Source: Streptomyces taklimakanensis
Lineage (GTDB): Bacteria > Actinomycetota > Actinomycetes > Streptomycetales > Streptomycetaceae
Reading direction: 5' to 3'
NCBI RefSeq assembly: GCF_009709575.1
Contig: NZ_WIXO01000001.1
Location: forward strand, 186,001 to 250,000
Length of the DNA: 64,000 nucleotides
Part shown: positions 44,111 to 53,539 of the stretch, one piece after another
Numbering within the stretch: the first letter of the stretch is position 1
Layout: each line of letters begins with the position of its first letter
The notes under the pieces: model-generated
The model's input: the letters and a program-made list of their open reading frames with translations, nothing else
Told to the model about the DNA's origin: nothing
Databases searched by the model: none
Made by a program: the position numbers and the translations under genes

Positions 44111-44980
44111 TCACGCCGGTTCGACCGGGAACCACAGTTCGCAGGTCGCGGTGGTGAAGTCGTCCGAGCGTTCGAGGACCGCGACGATCGAGGGCCCCGG
44201 CCGCAGGCGCCAGGGGTTGGAGGGGAACCACTCGGTCGCGGTCGCGGCCCAGGCCGCCTGCATGGCCTGTGGATGCGGCCCGGCGGTGCGGAAGACCGCC
44301 CACCTGCCGGCCGGTGCCTCGATGGTGTCGAGGTCGTCGGGGGCCGACGTGTCCCGGGAGACGGCGACCCCGTGCAGATAGGTCAGCTCGCTGCCCTCCG
44401 TGCCGTCGGGATCGAGGTCGTCGCAGACCTGCAGCAGGCCCCCCGGTTCGGTGTCGCCGAGGGCCTTCAACCGGAGGTGCTCCTGCTGCGACAGCGCGGC
44501 GACATGCCGCTGGATGTGCGGGTTGACGCCCTGGTGGACGAGCGGAACCCGGGCCGCGTGTCCGACCAACCGGAACGCGGGGCGGTCGACGAGGCGGGTG
44601 TCCATGGGAGTGCTCCCTTCGACGGTCAGGCGGAACCTGAGCCGCGGTTGTGTGCGCAGCGGGCCCCCGTCCCGACGCACGTCACCGGGGCCGGCGCCGT
44701 GGACCGCCCGGAAAGCACGTCCGAAGGCTTCGGTCGAGCCGTATCCGTGCCGGACGGCGATGCTCAACAACTCCTCCTCGCCCCGGACGACGTCGGCGGC
44801 GGCGACGGTCATGCGGCGCCGGCGTACGTACTCCGACAGCGGCATGTCGGCCAGCGACGAGAACATCCGGCGCAGGTGGTACTCGGTCGTGCCGAGTTCC
44901 CCGGCCAGTCCGTCGACGTCGAGCTCCTCGACGAGGTGCTCCTCGACGAGATCGACAAGCCGGTTGAGTGCCGAGATCAC
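44111..44980 (-). CDS. AraC-family regulator with GyrI-like effector domain
   Basis: This 289-aa protein has an N-terminal AraC double helix-turn-helix (residues 5-105: LAGELGTTEYHLRRMFSS, LLSIAVRHGYGSTEAFGRAFRAVHG). A GyrI-like small-molecule-binding domain (about 125-289) ends ATCELWFPVEPA. This is the Rob/SoxS-GyrI arrangement of multidrug-responsive activators. The GTG start has a textbook AAAGGAGG. No target gene is evident beside it. Confidence 0.87.
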   Translation of the reverse strand: MISALNRLVDLVEEHLVEELDVDGLAGELGTTEYHLRRMFSSLADMPLSEYVRRRRMTVAAADVVRGEEELLSIAVRHGYGSTEAFGRAFRAVHGAGPGDVRRDGGPLRTQPRLRFRLTVEGSTPMDTRLVDRPAFRLVGHAARVPLVHQGVNPHIQRHVAALSQQEHLRLKALGDTEPGGLLQVCDDLDPDGTEGSELTYLHGVAVSRDTSAPDDLDTIEAPAGRWAVFRTAGPHPQAMQAAWAATATEWFPSNPWRLRPGPSIVAVLERSDDFTTATCELWFPVEPA

Positions 44981-45186
44981 GGGGCCTCCTTTCGACGTCG
45001 ACTCTGCCGGAAGCACCCCCGGCCGTACCCGATCGTTGCGGTCCGATCCGATCATCGCCCGCACGGCCCGTGAAGCCGGCGGAAAGGGTGCGGCCCTCGT
45101 CCGTGGCGAGGGCGGCCGAGAAGACGCGCGTGCGGCCGTCCCCGCGCCCCACGATTCCCCGATACGGCCGAGTGAACGGGGCGGGT

Positions 45187-45535
45187 ATGCGTGCGGACCT
45201 CGGGGACGGGACGGCGGTGGCGGTGCGCCTGGCGGGAGGTGCGCCGCTGCGGGACGTGCCGGTTGTCACCGACCCCGGTGACTGGCTCGCGTTGGACGCG
45301 GGCGTGCGGGAGGTGGCCCGGTACCACCGGTCGCGGCCCCTGCCGGAGTGGGAGCACACCGCCCCGCTGCCCGCCGACCGGCTGTTGGAGCGTACCGGGC
45401 CCGAGCGGCCACGACACCTCCGGGTCGCCGCGTTCCGGCTCCTCGACGCGCGCGGCGGGGTCGTGGCGTTGCGAGCGGCGGTCGGGCTGTTGGAGGACCT
45501 GGACGGCAGTCGCAGGAACCGCCGCGACCTGCGAA
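45187..45535 (+). pseudogene. uncharacterised ORF, probably truncated at its 3' end
   Basis: From ATG 45187 about 110 codons have high third-position GC and protein-like content (DLGDGTAVAVRLAGG, VVTDPGDWLALDAGVREVARY, VAAFRLLDARGGVVALRAAVGLLEDL). Then codon quality collapses and the frame runs on into the 3' end of the next gene on the opposite strand. This suggests loss of the natural end by frameshift or deletion. I do not recognise the family. The ribosome site is weak. Confidence 0.35.
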
Positions 45536-45646
45536 GGCGCCGGATCACGAGGTGTGACGGAAGGCCCCACGCCCTCCACGGCACCGTTCCCCCTCGCGGC
45601 GCTCCGACTCCGGTTCCGTCCGTGCTCCACCCAAAGCCCTCGGCCG

Positions 45647-45955
45647 TCACCCCTGGGAGGCGGCCTCCCGGATCAGCGGCTCGAACTCCCGCCGCACGTA
45701 GGCGTCGAACGGCTCCGTCAACGCACCGTCGATCACCCGCCTCACCCGGTGCCCGGCCGCGAAGTCCTTGATCGCCGCGCGGGAGTCCGGCCCCACGCCC
45801 CCACCGATGATCAGCACCCCGAACTCCTCGGTCGCCAACAGCTTCCGGGCCTCCTCGTCGGTGCTCACGCCCTCGGCGTCAAAGCCGTCCGCCCGCAGCG
45901 TGGCCAGCACCTCCGTCACCCTGGCGGGTGTCCTTCCCAGCACCAGTGTCCTCAT
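45647..45955 (-). CDS. small conserved-looking protein, unknown
   Basis: This 102-aa protein alternates strands and helices like a small Rossmann or receiver-type fold (MRTLVLGRTPARVTEVLATL, EFGVLIIGGGVGPDSRAAIKD). It has no signal peptide and no catalytic motif. AGAGGAA precedes the ATG. Composition supports a real gene, but the function is unknown. Confidence 0.6.
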   Translation of the reverse strand: MRTLVLGRTPARVTEVLATLRADGFDAEGVSTDEEARKLLATEEFGVLIIGGGVGPDSRAAIKDFAAGHRVRRVIDGALTEPFDAYVRREFEPLIREAASQG

Positions 45956-46084
45956 GGCCGTTCCTCTCCGGTACGTCGGCATCGACGCATCCGAGCCTAG
46001 GAAGTCAACCGGGCTTGAGGTCAACCCCGGCTCCCGCCCCGCCCCGGCAGCCACCCGGTCCGCCCGGCGGGCCAGGCGCCCCGG

Positions 46085-46954
46085 TCACCGCGGTCGGGCC
46101 ACGGAGGCCACACTGCGCCGAGGGGTGGCGGGCCGTCGTTCCCCACGGCCCGTGACGGCCCGTGCTGCCCGGTCCCGGCACTCGCCGAGGCGATAGAGGT
46201 GGAAGCGCGAGCCGGCGCGATGGGGTGGAAACGGCTCGGGGGCGAGGGTGCGCAGGTGGACCGCGTCCTCGAACGAGGATGCGAGGGAACCGTGGACGAC
46301 GCGGGCGCTGGTCTCGATCACCACCAGGCACGGCACGCGGCCGCGGGACCGCTGGATGTTCCCGAGGATCTCGGGAACCGGGGGCGAGGTACGGGTCAGG
46401 TCGAGACCGTCCGGGGTGAAGGCCGGTCCCCAGGAGGGCTCCACGACGTAGACGTCGCGCTCGCTGCGGGCGGGAAGCGCGTCGAGCAGATCACGGTAGT
46501 CCGCCAGACGGAGATCGACAGCGGAGCCGACACGGTCCAGGTTGTGCCGGCCGGCCTCGTGGACGATCGGGTCGAGTTCGGAGGCGTACGCGGGACGGCC
46601 CAGGCGTCGGCCGAGATGGTGGCCGAAGTTCCCGGAACCGCAGAACAGGTCGACGACCATCGCTTCGCCGTCGGTCCCGGGGGCGGCGGCCTCGATTTCG
46701 GCGACGGCGTCGGCGACGGCCACGGGATGGGGGTCCTTGGTGCACTCGACAGCGGTGCGGCCCAGGATGCGGAGCCCTCGGGCTTCCATCTCGGGCGCGG
46801 GGATGCCGTAGAGGGACAACCCTTCGGGGCGGCCGCACATGAGCCGGCCCGCTTCGCGGAGTTGGTCCGAGGTCAGGAACCGGTCGCGCAGCGGGCCGAG
46901 CAGCCGGTTCCTGAGGGCGAAGTAGGCCGCGCGGTCGGGTTGGGAGGTGTTCAA
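46085..46954 (-). CDS. SAM-dependent methyltransferase
   Basis: This 289-aa protein has a class I methyltransferase core: the SAM loop VVDLFCGSGNFGHHLG (about residue 105), an acidic strand-2 residue in AYASELDPIVHEA (about 125) and a motif-IV-like VVEPSWGPAF (about 170). The DPPY-like position reads EPSW, so RNA-base specificity is not assured. The first 80 residues form a helical N-terminal extension. The substrate is unknown. Confidence 0.75.
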   Translation of the reverse strand: MNTSQPDRAAYFALRNRLLGPLRDRFLTSDQLREAGRLMCGRPEGLSLYGIPAPEMEARGLRILGRTAVECTKDPHPVAVADAVAEIEAAAPGTDGEAMVVDLFCGSGNFGHHLGRRLGRPAYASELDPIVHEAGRHNLDRVGSAVDLRLADYRDLLDALPARSERDVYVVEPSWGPAFTPDGLDLTRTSPPVPEILGNIQRSRGRVPCLVVIETSARVVHGSLASSFEDAVHLRTLAPEPFPPHRAGSRFHLYRLGECRDRAARAVTGRGERRPATPRRSVASVARPR

Positions 46955-47066
46955 TCCGTCTCCGGGTGTCGGGAAGGTCCCGTCGCCTGTCGCGCGACAG
47001 GCGCGGTACGGGTCGCAGTGGTCGGCCGGTCCGCTCCTTCTCGACGGGACCGGGCCCGTTGGGGTG

Positions 47067-48326
47067 TCATTCGCCGCACCGAGGGGGGACGATCCTGGCC
47101 AGCACCGCGTGGATCGGCTCGCCGTCGAGCAGTCCCCGCAGTTCCTCGACGCCGTGCCGCCTCCGTGCCGGGGTGAGCGAGACGTGGCTTTCGATCCGTT
47201 CGTTGAACGTTCTCCGGAACACGGCGTAGAGCTCGTCGTCCTCCCGTACGCGGCCGGCGATCTCCACGAGGACCGCGGTTCCGGCGAAGTCGTCCTCGGG
47301 CACCCGGTGGTGCGGCAGGACGTCCGCGAACCGGCCGGCGTTCCGGCCGAAGAGCGTGCCGTCGAGTCGGCGCAGGGTGTGGACGTGCGCGTAGTGCTGT
47401 TCGTGGATCCCCAACGGTAGCTGTCCGAGAGCCATCGCCTCGTGGAGCGCGGTGAGTCCCGGGGCGATCAGGTAATCGGGCGTGCTCGCCACCGCTCGCA
47501 GCAGGTCGCGCTGTCGCAGGAGACGGAAGTCGGCCCGCCGGCCGGCGACCGAGACCGTCCGCTCGCGGCGCCCGCCGAAGGGGCCGCCGCAGACCAGGAC
47601 GCGCGGGAACCGGGGCCAGTCGCGCAACAGGTCGGGGATCCAGCGGTGGAGCAGGCGCAGGTAGTCGTTGTTGACGTCGAAGTCCAGGAGGAAGTTCCTG
47701 AATCCGCCGACGTTGATCAGCAGGTCGTGCTCCGGTTCGGCGTCGCGCGGGGTGTTCTCCAGTCCTTCGAGGTCGATGATCGGGCCGGTCCGGTGGATCG
47801 CGGGCCCGCCGCCGAGAGCGGCGAACTCGGCCGCGCGCTCGGGGACGCCCGGGAAGTTCTGCACCACGCTGTGCGTGGCGAGCAGGTGGGCCGCGACGAT
47901 GCGCTCATGCGGCGAGAGGGCGGCCAGGTGCCGGTCTGCCGCGGCATAGGAGGAGCGCGGCATGCTCGCGCACAGGTCGCGGATCCGGGCCAACGGCCGT
48001 GTGAGTCGCCAGAAGCCGAACAGGCTGTCCACCATGACCACCGGCCGCCGCGCCACGACGGACCGCAGGGCGAGGTCGGCGTCCATGACCGAGACCACCC
48101 GGGCGCCGGTCTTCACCAGGTCGTCGACCGACTCCGCCCCGGCTCCCTGGCGCATCCCGTCGATCTCCCGGATGGTGTCGAAGGCGTCCGGGTTGCGCCG
48201 CGCGAACGTCGCCGCCACGCCGCTGCCGACGAACACCCGCTCGTGGCCGGAGAGCAGCCGGGAGACCGCGACGAGTTCGGCGACCGGGCCGAAACCGCAG
48301 TTCTGGGCCCCCATCACGATGCGCAT
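47067..48326 (-). CDS. glycosyltransferase-like protein (GT-B fold)
   Basis: This 419-aa protein has an N-terminal Rossmann start MRIVMGAQNCGFGPVAELVAVSRLL and a C-terminal donor-site-like segment IAPGLTALHEAMALGQLPLGIHEQHYAH (about 300-330). Together they resemble UDP-sugar GT-B enzymes. It begins 1 nt after the hydrolase stop, so the two are cotranscribed. The donor and acceptor are unknown. A non-enzymatic GT-B-like protein is possible. Confidence 0.6.
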   Translation of the reverse strand: MRIVMGAQNCGFGPVAELVAVSRLLSGHERVFVGSGVAATFARRNPDAFDTIREIDGMRQGAGAESVDDLVKTGARVVSVMDADLALRSVVARRPVVMVDSLFGFWRLTRPLARIRDLCASMPRSSYAAADRHLAALSPHERIVAAHLLATHSVVQNFPGVPERAAEFAALGGGPAIHRTGPIIDLEGLENTPRDAEPEHDLLINVGGFRNFLLDFDVNNDYLRLLHRWIPDLLRDWPRFPRVLVCGGPFGGRRERTVSVAGRRADFRLLRQRDLLRAVASTPDYLIAPGLTALHEAMALGQLPLGIHEQHYAHVHTLRRLDGTLFGRNAGRFADVLPHHRVPEDDFAGTAVLVEIAGRVREDDELYAVFRRTFNERIESHVSLTPARRRHGVEELRGLLDGEPIHAVLARIVPPRCGE

Positions 48327-48327
48327 G

Positions 48328-49164
48328 TCAGTCTTCCGCGCCGGGGCGGTCCGAAGGCACCGTGCCGGACGGGGCCGTGAACACCTTGACGAGCTGCTTG
48401 GCGAACTCGACCGGGTACCTCGCGTAGCCGACGTGGCCGCCGGGGAACAGCACCCGTTCACGACCGAGTCGCTCCGCGAGGGCGACCGCGGGCCGGTGGA
48501 CGGTGTGGGTGCGCGAGTCGCGACCGCCTGCCACGACGACCCGGTCCGCCACCGCCGCGAGCGCGGTGAGGTCGGGTACGAAACGCGTGGCCGGCCTGAC
48601 GGTGTGGGCCAGGAAGAACGCGGTGTTGTCGTGTTCCTCGGGCAGCGTCGGCGCGGGTTCGTCTCCGAACACGTGCCGGAGCTCGCGCAGGGCCGCCGCC
48701 ACTCCCTCGCGGCGGAACGTCTCGTGGACGTCGTCGAAGAACGCCAGGTGGTCCTCGGAGTCCGGCAGCAGTCCCATCGCGGGCGGTTCGTGGGCGACCG
48801 TCAGGCGGACCCGGTCCCGGTCGCGAACCGCGAGTTCGAGTGCGACGAGCCCACCCGAGCAACTTCCGAAGACGTGCGCGGACTCGTCGGGCCCGGTGAG
48901 GTGACCGAGCAGACGGTACGCGTCGTCGGCGTGCTCCTCGATCCGCTGGTCCCTCGGCGGGCCGTCGAGAGGGCTGCGCGAATTGCCGCGCGGGTCGTAC
49001 GTGATGACGCGGTGGTCCGCGGCCAGGGCGGCGGCCAGGCGTTTGAAGACGGCAGCGTCGGAGTTGCCGCCCGCGATGAGCAGCACGGGCGGTCCTTCCC
49101 CGCGCACCTCGAAGTGGAGCCTCGCACCCGGTACCGCGAGTGTGCCGCTCTCGTGTGGACCCAT
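48328..49164 (-). CDS. alpha/beta hydrolase
   Basis: This 278-aa protein has an alpha/beta-hydrolase fold with oxyanion segment PPVLLIAGGNSD (about 27), DPRGNSRSP (about 58), nucleophile elbow VFGSCSGGLVALE (Ser about 105) and a late His in FPGGHVGYARYPVEF (about 250). The start is ATG 49164 after a GGAG; a GTG one codon earlier is in frame. It forms a two-gene unit with the glycosyltransferase-like gene. The substrate is unknown. Confidence 0.82.
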   Translation of the reverse strand: MGPHESGTLAVPGARLHFEVRGEGPPVLLIAGGNSDAAVFKRLAAALAADHRVITYDPRGNSRSPLDGPPRDQRIEEHADDAYRLLGHLTGPDESAHVFGSCSGGLVALELAVRDRDRVRLTVAHEPPAMGLLPDSEDHLAFFDDVHETFRREGVAAALRELRHVFGDEPAPTLPEEHDNTAFFLAHTVRPATRFVPDLTALAAVADRVVVAGGRDSRTHTVHRPAVALAERLGRERVLFPGGHVGYARYPVEFAKQLVKVFTAPSGTVPSDRPGAED

Positions 49165-49463
49165 CACAACTCCAGGATTCGAAGCCGGCGCGGCGCCTCG
49201 GGGGCCCGGGGGATCGCCCGCGTGGGGAGGAGCGCGCGGAAGCCCGTGTCCCGCCTGCCACGCGCACGGTCCACTGACTCACACCCGTGTCCCGGACGGC
49301 AAGAGGCGGACCGAGGAAGCGGGGGTGTCACCCGGCGCGGTCTTCACGAGGGCGGTGCACAGGGCTTCGCGTGCTTCCACCGCCGCTCCTGCGCGCTCGT
49401 CTCGCGAACGGGCGTGTCGGGCATCATCCCCATCACGCCGCTCACCGCGAAGGAGACCGCCTC

Positions 49464-49997
49464 ATGTCCGCCATGAGATCACGGGCACGCTCGGCAGTCC
49501 TGGCAACCGCCGTCACCGTGCTCTGCGCCGGTACACCGGTCGCCGGACCCGCCCACGCGGAACCACTGGCGCTGCTGCAGTGCCAGGGAACCGAGTCCGT
49601 CGCCTACAGTCCGGGGATCACCTTCCAGCCGCAGGACATCGACATCACCACCGACGGGCGTCTCGACTCGTGTGTCGACGGCGCGGGGGAGGTGACGAGC
49701 GGGGCGTACGGGGAACGGTTCACCCTCCACGCGGGCTGCAACGACCTCCTCGACGGATTCCAGGGCCTTCGGACCTTCACGTGGAGCACCGGCGACACCA
49801 GCGTCGTCGAAGCCGGCGGCAGCAGCACCGCGGTCGCCGGGCAGGTCGTCACCACGCTCACCGGGACCGTCGTCCAGGGCCGTTTCCAGGGCCGCACGGC
49901 GACCCAGGTCATCACGCTTCCGCAGCCGGGGCTTCTGCTGTGTCTGACCACCGGTGTCACGGGCGCGACCGGGGTGACGACGCTCACCATCGTCTGA
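49464..49997 (+). CDS. secreted protein of unknown function
   Basis: This 177-aa protein has a clear signal peptide (RSRARSAVLATAVTVLCAG ... AHA, cleavage about residue 32). The mature part is Thr/Gly/Val-rich, probably all-beta, with four cysteines that could form two disulfides (LLQCQG, LDSCVD, HAGCND, LLLCLT). AAGGAGA lies 9 nt before the ATG. I recognise no domain. It precedes the carrier-ligase gene by 120 nt on the same strand. Confidence 0.7.
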   Translation: MSAMRSRARSAVLATAVTVLCAGTPVAGPAHAEPLALLQCQGTESVAYSPGITFQPQDIDITTDGRLDSCVDGAGEVTSGAYGERFTLHAGCNDLLDGFQGLRTFTWSTGDTSVVEAGGSSTAVAGQVVTTLTGTVVQGRFQGRTATQVITLPQPGLLLCLTTGVTGATGVTTLTIV

Positions 49998-50117
49998 AGC
50001 CGCCCGTGCGGCGGTCACCGGCCGCGGCGTCCGCCGCACGGGTCCGGGACGCGAGCGGCCCGCCGCCCGAGCCTTCCCGCCACCAGAACGTCCCCTCGAC
50101 CCAACGAGGAGAGCCGG

Positions 50118-51983
50118 TTGCCGAACATCGACGACGTGCGGAGGATCCTCTCCGAGCTGGGAATCGAACAGGAACTCCTGCGCGAGGACGCGCTCCTGCG
50201 CGCCCACCTCGGACTCGACTCCGTCGACATCACACAGTTGGAGATCGAGTTCTCCGAACGACTCGGCACCCGCGTCGACCTCTGGGGCGAGCACGACCAC
50301 ACCCTGCGACAACTCGCCGACGCCTTGGACGGGAACGGACGGCCGAGCCCACGGACGTCGACGCTCTACCGGAGCCGCGGCTGGTGGCGCCCGGACCTGC
50401 TGGACGAACTGGTCCTGGACGCCCGCGTGCGCCGGGTCCACCGTGAGGCGCTCGTCGGCGACGGTCGGGTCCTCACCAGGGCCGAACTGGACGCCGCGGT
50501 GTCGGGCTGTGCCGCCCGGTTGGCGCACCGCGGAACGCGCCCCGGCGAGAACGTGCTCGTACAGCTCCCCAACCAGCCCCAGTTCGTCGTCCTCGTGCTC
50601 GCCCTGATGCGAATCGGCGCACGCCCGGTCCTCGCTCCGCCGGCGCTGCGCGACCACGAACTCGCCCCCGTGCTGTCCTCACTACGGCCGGCAGCGATGG
50701 CCGTGCCCGCCCGGCAACGCCGCTTCGACCACCTCCGGTTCGCCGAGAGGCTCCGCGAACGCCATCCGTTCGTGCGGAACCTGCTGGTCTCCGGCGGGGT
50801 CGACCCGGCCCGCGGCCATCTGGACCTCGACGAGTTCACCTCGTCCGAAGGGACGCTCCCCGCGGCGGACGACCACCGACGTCCCTCGGACGTCGCCCTG
50901 TTCCTGCTGTCGAGCGGCACCACCGGCGCGCCCAAACCCATCCCCCGTACACACGAGGCGTTCGGCCATGTCGTCCGCACCTCGGCGGCGGTGTCGGCGC
51001 TGACCCCGGACTCGGTCTACCTCGCGGCCATGCCTGTGGCGCACAGCTTCGGCTTCGGCCATCCCGGAATCCTCGGCGCACTCGCCCACGGGGGGAAGGT
51101 CGTGCTCGGCGAATCCGGCGACCCCGCCGGCGCGATGGCGTTGATCGAGCGGGAGCGCGTCACGCACTGCGCGCTCACCCCCGCGGTCGCCCGCCAGTGG
51201 CTCACCGCACGTGCCGCCTCGCACGGGCTCGACCTGTCGAGTCTGGAGGTGTTGCAGGTCGGTGGAGCCCGCCTGGACGAGGAGACGGCCAGGCGGCTCG
51301 GCGACGCCTTCGACTGCCGGATCCAGCAGGTGTACGGAGCGAGCGAGGGACTGCTGAACTTCTCCCGGCTCGACGACCCCCTCGACGTGGTGTTCACCAC
51401 CCAGGGGCGGCCCGTCTCGCCGGGTGACGAAACCCGTGTGGTGGACGGCCGGGACCGCCCCGTCGCCGACGGAGAGACGGGCGAGCTCCTGGCCCGGGGG
51501 CCCGGCGTCATCACGGCCTACCACGGCGACACGGACACCGCCTCGTTCACCTCCGACGGCTTCTACCGCACCGGTGACCTGGTCCGCCGCCACCCCTCGG
51601 GCAACTTCGTGGTCATCGGACGCGTCAAGGACGTGATCAACCGCGGGGGCGAGAAGATCCCGGCGGGCGAACTGGAAGCACTGGTCCAGAAGCATCCCGG
51701 CGTGCGCGCCGCCGCCGCCGTCCCGATGCCCCACCCCGTCCTGGGCGAAACGGTCTGCCTGTACGTCGTCGACGGCGGGGACGGTGGGGACGGCTCTCCG
51801 ACGCTGCGGGAGATCCGGCGTTTCCTCGAAGACGGTGGACTGGCCCCCTTCAAACTGCCCGAACGCGTCGTCAGGGTGTCGGCGCTGCCCCTGACCGGAA
51901 CCGGCAAGATCGACAAGGCGCGGCTGCGCGAGGACGTCGCGACCCGGGTGGCGGCCGAGCACGACGGCCGTTGCCCCGGTTGA
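50118..51983 (+). CDS. carrier protein-aryl-AMP ligase fusion
   Basis: This 621-aa protein has an N-terminal carrier domain (residues 1-75; phosphopantetheine Ser in LGLDSVDITQLE, about 35). It is fused to an ANL ligase of the DhbE/EntE type. The P-loop reads LSSGTTGAPKPIPRTHEAF (about 270), with VYGASEGLLNF (about 407), YRTGDLVRRHPSGNFVVIGR (about 485), INRGGEKIPAGELE and the catalytic Lys in TGTGKIDKARL. The PIPRTH motif is characteristic of 2,3-dihydroxybenzoate/salicylate ligases. The start is a TTG with GAGGAGA 7 nt upstream; no better ATG or GTG keeps the carrier domain intact. No NRPS gene adjoins it. Confidence 0.85.
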   Translation: MPNIDDVRRILSELGIEQELLREDALLRAHLGLDSVDITQLEIEFSERLGTRVDLWGEHDHTLRQLADALDGNGRPSPRTSTLYRSRGWWRPDLLDELVLDARVRRVHREALVGDGRVLTRAELDAAVSGCAARLAHRGTRPGENVLVQLPNQPQFVVLVLALMRIGARPVLAPPALRDHELAPVLSSLRPAAMAVPARQRRFDHLRFAERLRERHPFVRNLLVSGGVDPARGHLDLDEFTSSEGTLPAADDHRRPSDVALFLLSSGTTGAPKPIPRTHEAFGHVVRTSAAVSALTPDSVYLAAMPVAHSFGFGHPGILGALAHGGKVVLGESGDPAGAMALIERERVTHCALTPAVARQWLTARAASHGLDLSSLEVLQVGGARLDEETARRLGDAFDCRIQQVYGASEGLLNFSRLDDPLDVVFTTQGRPVSPGDETRVVDGRDRPVADGETGELLARGPGVITAYHGDTDTASFTSDGFYRTGDLVRRHPSGNFVVIGRVKDVINRGGEKIPAGELEALVQKHPGVRAAAAVPMPHPVLGETVCLYVVDGGDGGDGSPTLREIRRFLEDGGLAPFKLPERVVRVSALPLTGTGKIDKARLREDVATRVAAEHDGRCPG

Positions 51984-52120
51984 GGCCCGGCACCACTTCG
52001 GATGGCATCGGACGGTTGAGGACGGCAGCGGGCGTGACAAAGGATCCGCCGGCCCTTCGGGCGGACGAAGGCACGTCCGCCCCGCCTGCCCCGGTGGCGG
52101 CGGTGCCGGGCCGGTCTCCC

Positions 52121-53539
52121 TCACGTCGACGAGTCCCCTGCCCGCCGGTACGGGTCCTCTCCGACGTCTCGCCCCTCGGCCCGCCGCGCCCGGACCCGTA
52201 CCGCCCGCCTCCACAGCAGCAGGGCCGCGCACGCGGTCGCGCACCCGGCGGCCGCGGCCGGCAGCGCGGTGTCGGCGGCGGCTTCGGCACCCACGGCACG
52301 GTGGCCGTGTCCGGTGACGGAGCCGGCGAGGGCGACGCCGAGACCGGCTGCGACGGTGATGACGGTTTTGGTGACGCCGGAGGCTTCACCGGCGCGTTCC
52401 GGGCGGATGACGCCTTGGGTGGCGATGAGGGTGAGGGCGTTGGCGAGCCCGAGGACGGCACCGCAGAAGGTGGCGGCGATCAGGTGGGCGGTGATGTCGG
52501 AGGCGAGAGCGGTTCCGAGCAGGCCGAGGGCGCCACCGCCGAGGCAGGCGGCCATCGTGGGGACGGCTCCGCTGGTGGGGACGCGTCCGGCAAGGGGTCC
52601 GGCGACGGCCATGGCGAGGGCGGGTAGGAGGAAGGCCGTGCCGGCGGCCACGGCGGAGAAGCCCCACCGGCCTTGCAGGGAGAGCGGGACGACGAACAGG
52701 AACACCACGGTCGCGGTGTTGGCCACGGCGCCGGTGAGGGTCAGGGCGACGTAGGGCCCGTTGCGGAACAGAGCGAGCCCGACCAGGGGGTGCGGCGCGC
52801 GGCGCTCGATGCGGATGAACGCACCGAGCAGCGTCGCGCACAGCAGCGCGCCGAGGGCCGACTCGGTCCAGGCCGCGCCGTGCCGGACGTGGTCGAGGAG
52901 GACCGCGAGTGCGGCGAGTGCGCCGGTGGCGGTGAGCAGGCCGCGCCGGTCGATGTGGCGGGCCGCGGTGGTGTCGCGGCCCTCGGTGGTGTGTGAGGCC
53001 CACAGGGCGCCGAGCGCGCAGAGGGGGACGTTGAGCCAGAAGACGGCCCGCCAGGAGATGGTTTCGGTGAGGGCACCGCCGACGAAGGGGCCGCAGACGG
53101 TGGCGATGCCACCGACACCGAGGGCGAGGCCGGTGGCCCGACCGCGCAGGTGTCCGGGGTGGACGTTGGTGAGCAGGGACAGCCCCACCGGCATGATCAC
53201 GGCGGCTCCGACGCCTTGGGCGACGCGTGCGGCGACCAGCATGGGCAGGCTCGTGGCGAGCGCGCACACCAGGGAGGCGGCGCCGAAGAGGGACAGCCCC
53301 AGGACGAGGAGCCTGTGGCGACCGAGGAGGTCGCCGAGGCGGCCGGCGCCGAGCATGAGGGCGCCGGTGGACAGCAGGTAGGCGCTCACCACCCATTGCA
53401 CTCCGTCCCCTTGTGCGCCGAGGTCGGCACCGATGCGGGGAAGCGCGAAAATGAGGGCGAAGGCGTCCAGTTGAACGCAGAACACCCCCATCGACATGGC
53501 GAGCAGCACCCGGGTGCGCAGGTGCGGTCGTGCGGTCAT
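52121..53539 (-). CDS. MFS exporter, DHA2 (14-TM) type
   Basis: This 472-aa protein has about 14 membrane segments. LDAFALIFALPRIGADLG in TM1 carries the Asp typical of DHA2 drug exporters, GRLGDLLGRHRLLVLG is the TM2-3 loop, and GPFVGGALTETISWRAVFWLNVP is the family's motif C region. It probably exports a drug or secondary metabolite by proton exchange. It converges on the carrier-ligase gene. ATG 53539 follows AGGAGAC. Confidence 0.88.
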   Translation of the reverse strand: MTARPHLRTRVLLAMSMGVFCVQLDAFALIFALPRIGADLGAQGDGVQWVVSAYLLSTGALMLGAGRLGDLLGRHRLLVLGLSLFGAASLVCALATSLPMLVAARVAQGVGAAVIMPVGLSLLTNVHPGHLRGRATGLALGVGGIATVCGPFVGGALTETISWRAVFWLNVPLCALGALWASHTTEGRDTTAARHIDRRGLLTATGALAALAVLLDHVRHGAAWTESALGALLCATLLGAFIRIERRAPHPLVGLALFRNGPYVALTLTGAVANTATVVFLFVVPLSLQGRWGFSAVAAGTAFLLPALAMAVAGPLAGRVPTSGAVPTMAACLGGGALGLLGTALASDITAHLIAATFCGAVLGLANALTLIATQGVIRPERAGEASGVTKTVITVAAGLGVALAGSVTGHGHRAVGAEAAADTALPAAAAGCATACAALLLWRRAVRVRARRAEGRDVGEDPYRRAGDSST

